Assembly: GCA_016647705.1 (NCBI GenBank)
Contig: CM028335.1
Location: forward strand, 17,071,905-17,135,904
DNA length: 64,000 nt
Direction: 5' to 3'
DNA from: Eucommia ulmoides
Taxonomy: Eukaryota; Streptophyta; Magnoliopsida; Garryales; Eucommiaceae
Shown piece after piece: positions 55,264 through 64,000 of the stretch. The notes below the pieces were generated by a model that searched no databases, was not told where the DNA came from, and saw only the letters and a program-made list of their open reading frames with translations. The position numbers and the translations under genes are program-made. How positions within the stretch are numbered: position 1 is the stretch's first letter; each line of letters begins with the position of its first letter.

Positions 55264-57720
55264 ATGATGACTAGAATGAGATTATAATTGGTATCATAAA
55301 GTAAATTAAGGATCATAAACATATCATCAAAGTTTTGACTTTATCCTGCTATGTTGGTTTTTTCGGGACATAGAGATAGAGAGATCGAATTGAATGGTAA
55401 TTACAAGTAGGTGGATTCTCTGATTAAATTCTTATGAATTTGATATAACTATAATACGTGGGTAGACGTGACTCATAATTGGTGGAGATGTCATAAAGAA
55501 TTATTCTTTACAAAGGGCAAAATTAGAATTGTTTCAATTTTAATTGATTATTAAAATAATTAATTAGTTAATTATTTCTACCATCATGTATTACACATAA
55601 TGTAGAATAAAGTTTGAATAGTCCTTGAAAATAAATGGGTGATAATACTGAACCGTTAAGAAATTCGGAGGAAAAAGTGCAAATAAGAAAAAGAGAGGTT
55701 CAGGGTTTTTAACATTGGAAATTATTTGTAAGAGGGAGGCAATCTTATGGCCGTCTATGTTGAAGTTTGGTTATTCCAAGATTGTCTTGGATAACTTCTC
55801 TTTTTCTTTTATTTCTCTACTATTTTGATTCTTACTACATATTAGAATTATAAAAAAAAAAAAAATTACCTTAGAACTACTGATTTAGAATGAGATTCTT
55901 AGATAGTCAGTGGGCACCATTCAAACATAATTTTTGGTGTGGATATTGTTAGAGGAGGAACATTCGTGCTGCTATTTAGAAATGGTTTCTCTTACTAAGC
56001 ACTATTCATGCCGCTCTTAGAAAAGTCTTCTTAAATCACATCTCGCGAACTACCGGCCATGATACTGAAGTACCAAGAGATGTACATTGACTAAATGTGA
56101 TAATATTTATCGCTTTTTTTTTTTTGTTTTATGTTAGTAGGACAAATCTGGGCATTAAGGAACCATGTTTATTAAATTGATTTTAATTTTTGTGTTCCGC
56201 TATGTAAACATCTAGATTTTAAGATCTGATTTCTTCAAATGGTATTAGAGTCACATCTGTAATTAGAACAAAATAAATCTTTTGGTTATGTTTTATAGAA
56301 TATTGGACTGTGGTAATCCGAATCACCCATGTTATGATCTTTTACATTAATCGGGCATTTTCTTCTTTTTGATATTTGCTAAATATTTTCTGTCGAGCTC
56401 AGGGTTTTAATTTTTTAGTGCTTCCTTTGCAGTTAGTAGTGGAAAGAGATAATTCCCTCTATAATGACCGTATAAAATCATGTTAACTAATTGGTTACGA
56501 TAAATTGGATTGGATTTTGATCTTCTTGTTGACGAAATTATTATTTTTGGATCTACCCAAAACAGTAACAAAAAACATGTAGATCCGAATAGTTTTAATC
56601 TATTTAAAAAAATGTTTCCGAATCAAAATTAAAATTGAAAACCGAAGATTTGAGGAAATGTCATCGAGAAAAAAATCCCGATGCTAGCGCGAGATCTTCA
56701 GCGCAGCTGGCAGCGGCATTAACATTGTTGTCGAGCACTGCCGATTGCGATGGCGTTACGCTGCTAGTAGGCTCTATCACAATAGTGCACTACCATGGCG
56801 GCCTATTTGCTGCGGTGTTAATGCCCGTTAGGACAACTCATTTTTTGTTTCAGCAATTTCTAGTTGTCTACAATTTTGTCAAATTCCATAAGATTTTGAC
56901 TTTCAAATATTTAGGACAAAAGACTTATTCTTGTAATCTGGTTTGAATTTTTAAATCTTGCTTGAATCAACTTTGGTATCTTTTTAAAATATTTTCTTAA
57001 CAAACTCATTAAATCAAATTTGGTACCTTTATCAAAATTTAAATCTAACCTTCCAAAATTAAATATTTAATAAATCAATTTAAGTTATTATAAGATAATA
57101 ATTTATAGATAATGGTTATTATTTATTTAAGTTTGATATTATCCCATATCTTAGTAAATTCTATTTTAACTAAAAGTCTATGTTAATTATTATTAGATAA
57201 TGATTAATAGCATAGACTTTTTAATTAAAAGATTATAATTTCAATTTAAATAGGGAAAGAATACCATTATATCTAGCCTCTTGGGGGAAAGGAAAGAATA
57301 CGATTATCTCTAGCCTCTCGGGGCAGGAAAAGAACATTAATATGGCCAAATTAAGAAAGCAAATTGATGATAAAGTTATTAAGATATTTTTTTTATACCA
57401 CTGAACTTTTTGTGACCAGGTAGTGACTATTTTTTCTTAATTCAAATGGAGATATGATCATATGCATATGCTTACGCTGCGTTGGATGCTAATATATAGT
57501 TATGAATTTTGTATAAAATACAGTGCCTAGACGATGACAGGCACTTGTTTTTAAATATTAAACGATGACACGTGTCATATGCTTTTCAAAACCTAAGATG
57601 ACATGATTATATGCTCTTCTTTTTGGTTATATGGACCTATATGATGTACAAAACCTTTATGAAACCTTAAATAAAGACACCATTAGTTGACAATGCCAAA
57701 TTTTTTAGATTCTGTGAAAA
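55264..57720. other. Intergenic DNA, no gene recognised
   Basis: No domain-bearing ORF. 56635-56946 opens a 103-codon ORF without recognisable features. A 38-bp imperfect tandem duplication (GGGAAAGAATACCATTATAT / AGGAAAGAATACGATTATCT) lies at 57253-57325. Confidence 0.5.
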
Positions 57721-59479
57721 TATCGTGAAAACATTTAATATTATTATTTTTTCCTTAGGAAGTTCCAGTTTCTGGTTCTTGTGCCCATGGTTGCCCTTCC
57801 AGTACTCAAGCCTATCTATCAGTTTATTGCAGTTACCGACTATAATGACTAGATCGAATCACATTCCTTTGACTTTTGGCGCCTGAAAGCCTGGTGTTTG
57901 GTGCACGCAAGAAGAAATAAAATTCCTTAGAAGATCTTCTTTGATAAAAGGTTGATCTAATCACGGGGTTCTTAGTCATTTGTGCTTCCCAAGTTTTGTG
58001 ACTATGGTAAAATTGAGGGACTTTGAGATAGGTCACAATCCTTTTGGGTTAGATAGTTTGCTAGATGGAAATTTTTGGATAGGCCTTTTTTTCACAATAA
58101 CACGAAATCAACTAGACTCATCTTCCTCTTCCAAATTTCAGACTTAGTTCCAATGCTTGAGGTTTTGTGTGCCTATATGTTCTATATTTCTTTCAAATCC
58201 ATGCAAAGTTATTTTGTCACAAATATATTCGAATAAATAAATTCAAAATAAACAAGTATATTTTTTCTTTGTCAAAACTTAATGTATTAAACTGATCTAA
58301 GTTGTGATAATATGATTTCAATAGTATCCTAGTTCATTTTTCGCAATTATTATCCATAAATTTAGCTCTCTAAAATCCATCAAGTTTTGATTTTTGATCT
58401 TTCTAGAGATTGTTATCAAGATTGCCTACACCCTGTATACTTTCCCAGATTTCTTGGATATTCTAACTTTCTTTCTTATGTTCTAATACTGAGGGCAACT
58501 TGAGTGGGGCACTCCTGAGATGACTCATGAAGAAAGAAAAGAAACGAGAAAGAAACAAATGATATCCAAGATGACTAATCAAATGTTGATTGTCCAGAAA
58601 GTATTCAGAGAAAAATGCTATTGCTTGTTTCTTTTTCATTATTTTATTATTATTTTCTCTTCTTGGGCAATTAGTAACCTGCACTTTTCCAAATAGTCCA
58701 TATAGCAAGTTTTGGGTAATGATCCTAGTTCAGTTAACCCAAGTCATTAGGTGTTAAGACACCCCTATGACTTAAATCACTCGAACTATGAAGAATGCTT
58801 GATTAACCAAAGTCTTTGTGTGACCAATCAGTGTTTAAAAACTTTCTAAGAATGGTCTTTTTTTTTTTCTTTTTTTTTTTAATATATATTACTATTTGTA
58901 TCTCAACATATACACCCTGGTTATTACATAGCGAAAATGAGAGAAACTTGAGTCAATCTCGTGATCTTGGTTACCTTTTGTCTTATCCACTTTGTTTATT
59001 TGATGCCGACTTTCTCTTTGTAGTGACTTCTTATCTTCTGATAGCTTGTTTCTTTTTTGTGGGAATATTCTTCTGGCTACCCACCTTACTGCTTTTCTTG
59101 AAAATTTTGAGTAACGCTAGGTTATGCACATTTTTAAGGACTTTTTGACAAATTCTCAACTTTTACTAATATGACCCTGGCTTCTTGGTTTTCTCCCCTG
59201 AAAATATTATTTTGTCTTGTTTCTCTTTCTTGAGAATTTTCTTTGGGTGAGACTTGTTTTTGAGGCTCTTTCTTTCATTCTCAAGGCTTCTTAATACATT
59301 AGGTGGGCGTCAACCATAGGTCTTCCTTTTAACCATCTCGAGTTCTTGTGATAGTTACCAACTACAAATCTTTTCTTTAGTTTTATGTGGTTTCTTTGAC
59401 AATTCCACATCAGGGCTTGGTTTTCTTTTTAACTTTCTCAATTTTTTTGTCAATATCTCACAATCGGTTGGTCGATATT
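57721..59479. other. Unresolved DNA, possibly degraded retroelement
   Basis: Base composition is closer to coding than the neighbouring AT-rich DNA, but I could not recognise a protein in any frame. The hydrophobic ORF 58816-59148 looks like a poly-T artefact. Confidence 0.35.
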
Positions 59480-59699
59480 AGTGATAGGTGTGATCCACCT
59501 ACGTATTTCCAAACCGAATTAAGTTAGTTTTCTAGCGTTTATATAGTATTTTATTATATTTTAATTAGTTTTCATATTTTTTTGTATAAATTAGGTGTGT
59601 GGGGCATAAAGATAGAAAACTGGAGTAAAAACGATGAGATCGAACCAAAATGAGTCGAAGTTACGGTGGATAAACAAGTTCGGAGGCTAAAATATAAAA

Positions 59700-59970
59700 C
59701 AGGTCCACCGCCTAAGCGGTGAAGAAGCTGAGAAAAGAGCAAATGTTACTGAAAGACCACCACCTAGGCGAAGATTCCTTCGCCTAGGCAGAAATCCAAC
59801 AGAGAATGAAGATGGACTACTAACAGCCGACCGCCTAGGAGGAGAAATCCTCCGCCTAGGAGAAAATCCACCAGAATGTTCTTCCACGTCCACCGCCTAC
59901 TTCACCTCCTAGGCAATCAGCCGAACCGACCTAACTATGCCTAGGCGAAAAATCCACCGCCTAGGCAAAA
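59700..59970. repeat. Cluster of CCGCCTAGGCGG-type palindromes
   Basis: Nine or more copies of a motif centred on CCTAGG or a one-base variant, at about 59708, 59762, 59779, 59829, 59849, 59892, 59906, 59940 and 59957, separated by A-rich spacers of 10-50 bp. Confidence 0.85.
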
Positions 59971-60480
59971 ATCCCTTACACAGTCTTGAGATATTTTTAG
60001 GATATTTTTTCTATAAATACCATTCCCTTTCCCCTCCTTGTGAACCCCCCGTACATTTAAGCACATTAGGCCATATTTAGGCTATGGTTTAGGAGTTTTA
60101 GAGGTGGAGCTCACATCCCGAAGTAGAGACGATGACGAATCGATCGTTGAGCATTCTTAGCGGTTTATCTTCGAACGAAGCTAAGTTCTTTGATTGTTTT
60201 TTCTTATTTATTTATCTTACGATCATGTGAGCATATTTAGCTTGTTATTTTATTGTATATGCGGCTATAGCCAAGAGTTAAATATGGATTGTAGTAGGGA
60301 TTAACATTATATTTATAAATACGTTGTTTGGATGATTTCGGTGTTTCGTTTGTGATTGTTCTTTGTAGTTTGATTTTATTTATTGTATTATTTTTTTCAT
60401 GCTTAGTTAGATAAATAGAGAATACGGGGTTTTGACAAACCCCGGATTCGAATTTGGGTAAAGAAACGCCATGATTTTAT

Positions 60481-60840
60481 AACCCGATCGGGGTTTGAAT
60501 CGTGGACAATCGATGACGTTGGGGCAAGACTCACGCTACCTAGGGTCATTAAGACATTGAGGGGGACTTCTTCATTAACTCGAAGTTGCGTTATATCCCT
60601 TATCTTACACTCAGGAGAGGTGGCTATGAAGTTTTAGAATGGAGATTGTCGACAGGGTAAATACAACGCGATGATCCAATAACCCGGGAGGGAGTTGGAT
60701 TGTGTGCAATCAATGACGCTGGGCGAGACTCACGTGACCTAGGGTCGTTAAGAAGTTGATGGGGACTTTTTCGTTGACTCGAAGTCATGTATTCCCTCGT
60801 CTTACACTAGGGACAGGTGGTGGTAGAGTTTACGTACCGA
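60481..60840 (+). repeat. 200-bp imperfect tandem duplication
   Basis: AACCCGATCGGGGTTTGAAT (60481) and AACCCGGGAGGGAGTTGGAT (60681) begin copies sharing CAATCGATGACG / CAATCAATGACG, GACTCACG, ACCTAGGGTC and CGTTGACTCGAAG / ATTAACTCGAAG in order. Confidence 0.8.
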
Positions 60841-61260
60841 GGTTGTTAAAAAGGTCGAACACCGTAAACGTGAGTAAATCGAGATCGAACACGTATTTGT
60901 AAACACGTTAATCCCTAGGCAATTCTTGATCCTAAAACATATTAGTATATTAGTGTAGTTAATTTAGGTTATATTAGTATTAGTTTAATTAATTAAATAC
61001 ATTTGTTTTTCGCCTAGATAAAGTTAGGTCACGATAAACGCGGTATTCGATAGTAACGACACCAATCCCTATGGATATAATAACCCGATCTTTCACGATC
61101 ACACTATACTAAAACTTTGACCTCGTACACTTGCGAGTAGTCATATACTTCGAGGGTGTAAATCCTCGGCGTACAATTAGTCATATCTATTTATGTCCCG
61201 TTAAATTATATTCTAGTTTAGCTTTGAAGTTAGATTGTTATAACTCAGATCATTCTTCGT

Positions 61261-62299
61261 ACACTAAATTTTGAACAAGCAATTTGATTACTTGAAAATT
61301 ATGAAAATAAAGATTTTAAAAATATTTGAGTAAAAATAACATGCATTTCATCAAAAGGTTAAAGCCATTATAGACAAATCCCATTCAACTTAGAAGGCTA
61401 ACTAAGCTTCGGGGTAGGTACAAGAAGCCCTAATTTTACTAGAATAGTTTAGAATTTGGAAAGAAGTTAAGGTATCAATGATTACTGTTCTTTCCTGCAT
61501 GTCTCTCATTTTTCTAAAGACTGGCCTTGAATATATTTATCTTTACTTTCTCATCTACACTTGAGGAAGCTTAAGACTCCTTTCTGGATAATATACAGAT
61601 CCTATGTCAGGGATGGTAACATTAGTAAATATGATGGCCAGCCCCCAAGAGTGGTATCTACAAAAAGCGTGGGTGTTAAACCTCGGTGCTTGGGTGTTCT
61701 CCCAGTGAGAGAGTACTGGTGCTATCAAATTATTTTCCAAGTAATCATTAAAGATATTGAAGAGTGAGATAAGGAGATGGTTTTTCACTTTTGGGATGCT
61801 CAAATGAGCTCAAAAGTTTGGTGAGAAAGCATGCACGGGTCAGGAATGTAGGCTGACGGGGGTTGGTCAGTATAAGATGCCTTTGTCCTGGAGTCTGGTT
61901 AACTAAAGAAATATCCAAATTGTTTTCTCTTGAGAAACTAACTTCATAGATTCACTTTCCATATGTTTTCTTATTTTACTACTTCTGATTCATTCTTCTA
62001 TATATTCTTCCCTAAGAATTACATTCGAAGAAAGGTTGGTTCAATGTATCGAGTAAAGGTTAGTAATACAGGTGTGACTGAGCTTATATGAACATCTGGA
62101 CCATATCTTTTTATTTCATGGGTGGCAATGCTTGTGTTGCCTTATCTCTCTATCGGATGACGAAATCTCAGAAACTCTCTTCATTCATGATTATCAACGT
62201 TTAAAGGGATATCTTGTTAGGCAAAATCTCTTGGTTGTACTAGTCACATAATCCCTTTACTATGTCATGGAATGTATTCATCTTTCCTTCTTCTAATTG
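61261..62299. other. Unresolved DNA next to the gag remnant
   Basis: Probably part of the same minus-strand element as 62300-63250, but no domain could be named. A minus-strand ORF 61803-61555 is open for 82 codons without recognisable features. Confidence 0.35.
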
Positions 62300-63250
62300 T
62301 TTGTACTATTGAGAAGTCGACCCTTTTAAGGATTGCTAGAAAAGTTGAATGGATAGTACTTCTCTACAGATGTAGGCACCCATCTCATTCTTGTACCTTT
62401 GAATATACCAGTCTGGGTACCCTAATCCATACAGGTATTAGAAAAAAGAAAGATGAAGACATTCCATGACGTAGTCAAAGTATTCTATGACTAGGACAAC
62501 CGAGAAGCCGACCTTTCCAAGGATTGCTAAAATAGTTGAATGGCTAGTGCTTCATTACAGATGTAGGCAGTGTTTTGTTATGGATGTAGGCACCCATCTC
62601 ATTCTTGTACCTTTGAATATGCTAGTCTGGGCAGTCGAATCCATTATATTTTGTGAGGTTCGACATTTTAAAGTTATCTAGGAACTTTACTTGCGGCACC
62701 AATGATAGCCTGATGTATCTTGCTTCAATTGCTAGTTCTCTTGTTCTTACTTCTTTTAACTCTTTCTCCATTTGTTGTAGTTTTTTTGTTAGCATCGATG
62801 TTTTTTTGGATTGCTTCTTCACTTTCTTCTCTATGTGCTCGACTTTTTTATGGATAACCGAGCTTGGGGGTGATGGGTTTTGTCGATGCTGGAAGTGGGC
62901 TCGGGCTGGCCATTGCCAATTTCAGATACGATGTTAGAGGTATGGCTTCCCCAATTGCCAGGCTAGGGCCCTGAGAGGTTAATGGCACATATGATGATGG
63001 TGTCCTAACAAAATCTAGCGTTTGTTCCGAAGTTGCAGAAGCTTGTTGTGTTTGTCAAATTAGTTGAAGAAGCTCGGTTATCTAGCCAACAACTTCTTTT
63101 AACAAGATTACCTCCTCCCTTAACTGTGACATTTTGATAAGTCCCTATGAGCCTCCATCGATATCTTATATTTGAGTAGGACGGCGAGACCGCGCACAAG
63201 AAAAGAGGGCATGAACTTCCTTTCGAGGATCGATTTCCTTAAATTATTGA
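62300..63250 (-). pseudogene. Ty3/gypsy gag remnant
   Basis: On the minus strand: a start region near 63210, then a Lys/Glu-rich helical stretch (LTKKLQQMEKELKEVRTREL), then FKMSNLTKYNGFDCPD followed in another frame by HIQRYKNEMG. This matches the P-x-F-x-x-Y-x-G-x-x-x-P-x-x-H-L-x-x-Y-x-x-x-M landmark of plant gypsy gag. A tandem duplication at 62311-62640 repeats part of it. Stops and frameshifts throughout. Confidence 0.6.
62311..62640 (-). repeat. Tandem duplication of about 190-214 bp inside gag
   Basis: GAGAAGTCGACCC (62311) and GAGAAGCCGACC (62502) start two copies; TGTAGGCACCCATCTCATTC recurs at 62371 and 62585. The second copy has an extra GATGTAGGCA-bounded insert of about 23 bp. 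Confidence 0.8.
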
Positions 63251-64000
63251 ACCAATTAAGTTTTGATCGATGGTTAAGACTTAAATCCTAATTAATAAAT
63301 TATTTTGGCTTATTAACTACTTCTAGAATGTATGAATGTCGTGATTATATTCTAGTACATGTATGAACCTAATACATAAAGTTTCATGAACGAATGACTT
63401 TTGAGCATGCAGCATGTATGATATAATATGATGTGTAGTCAACTATATGTGGATGTAAGTTCAACATGCAAATGGGTATTGTTTGAAAACATAAACCTTG
63501 ACAGACCTTGATGAAAAAGTCTCGGATTGGCTCATACTTAATTATGCATGATTAATGTAATTTGAAGTCTGCGCTTGTCCTAAACTTTTAAAGTTACGAC
63601 TATATTGAACTATGACACAACTATCTCATGATGTACTTCAAATTACAGCCTTGATGATATTCCTTCTTAGGACTAAATGGAAATCTTATTTAATCATTTT
63701 TCCATTATCAAGTTGAAACTAGATAAAAAGGTTTTGGACCCATACGAAATGATATTTCTTCGACCAATAAAGTGTAATAAAGATAAAATAGGGACTTTCA
63801 TTCACTCCCCATGGCTTGTTCGTAGTCATTGTTTAGAAAATAAATGTTGACTTTGAACAAGTTCATGAAAATTTGGGAGAAAATAAAAATTTCTATGTCA
63901 GATATTTTGCTCTTTGTTGGTCCTAGGAATTTTCTTTTATTCGATTCCATGGCATAGGTATGTAAACATAATTTATTTAACAACTAAGATATTTCTCCAT
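63251..64000. other. AT-rich DNA at the window end
   Basis: No gene seen; could be the leader or LTR of the minus-strand gypsy element, unproven. Confidence 0.4.

Larger units (their letters stand above)
59480..61260 (+). mobile_element. LTR-like block of a Ty3/gypsy element
   Basis: Contains a core promoter (TTTCTATAAATACCATTCCC, about 60008-60027), a long GC-richer leader, and near its right end CACTATACTAAAACTTTGACC and CGTACACTTGCGAG (61105-61135), words common near the ends of Athila-type LTRs. No paired LTR or clear primer-binding site was found. Direction and limits are inferred. Confidence 0.38.

Noticed and set aside
56635..56946. 103-codon ORF as a host gene
   Set aside because: No recognisable domain, no convincing splice context and AT-rich flanks; left as intergenic.
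58816..59148. Hydrophobic 110-codon ORF
   Set aside because: Begins in a poly-T tract and has no family signature.

Overview
The window is a piece of an angiosperm nuclear genome, probably eudicot. The evidence is AT-rich intergenic DNA with many microsatellites, GT-AG introns, plant-type transposable elements of nearly every class, and two recognisable host genes. No prokaryotic genes, rRNA, intact tRNA or CRISPR are visible. I cannot name the species.

Host genes. (1) The last two coding exons of a CAAX prenyl protease 2 gene (RCE1/FACE2 family) lie at 3560-3637 and 5037-5170 (+). The intron before them, which starts left of the window, holds an RTE-type LINE, an Au-like SINE inside that LINE and a hAT-like terminal fragment. 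(2) A complete LITTLE ZIPPER (ZPR3/ZPR4-like) gene lies on the minus strand: coding exon 29701-29967, an inferred 697-bp 5'UTR intron, and a TATA box near 30805. These are the only two loci I would call functional host genes.

Mobile DNA from left to right. 1-3.2 kb: LINE, SINE and hAT end. 5.6-14 kb: gene-free AT-rich DNA with several miniature elements, including a 1,074-bp hAT-type element with an 8-bp target duplication (11150-12223) and foldback-like elements. 14-24.2 kb: a large decayed Mutator-like element (MULE). It carries a mudrA-type transposase (+) and, converging on it, a Ulp1-like cysteine protease gene with a DUF1985-like N-terminal region (-), resembling the KAONASHI class of MULE passengers. 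It is full of a repeated motif, GTTAACATWCACWCA. 24.4-26.5 kb: LTR and leader of a Ty3/gypsy element. 27.5-28.9 kb and 37.35-38.96 kb: two smaller MULE-like non-autonomous elements; the second carries an array of palindromes built from GTTGAATATAAC. 34.75-36.09 kb: a second, 5'-truncated RTE LINE (-) with a clear target duplication.

39.67-55.26 kb is a nest. A Ty1/copia element was split in its 5' LTR by a 634-bp solo LTR and in its RNase H domain by a 10.3-kb Tekay/Del-like Ty3/gypsy chromovirus (44389-54688; perfect 5-bp target duplication; 2.6-kb LTRs). The chromovirus is complete in layout, but its coding region is interrupted by stops, mostly at former Gln/Trp codons. 59.5-63.2 kb holds further Ty3/gypsy debris: an LTR-like block with a cluster of CCTAGG-centred palindromes and a 200-bp tandem duplication, then a minus-strand gag remnant.

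The most interesting material is the MULE group. Two elements each carry their own short iterated motif, in one case spaced at about 60 bp inside the first intron of the protease gene. I do not know a description of these arrays. All structural calls come from reading the sequence; none was checked by alignment or database search.
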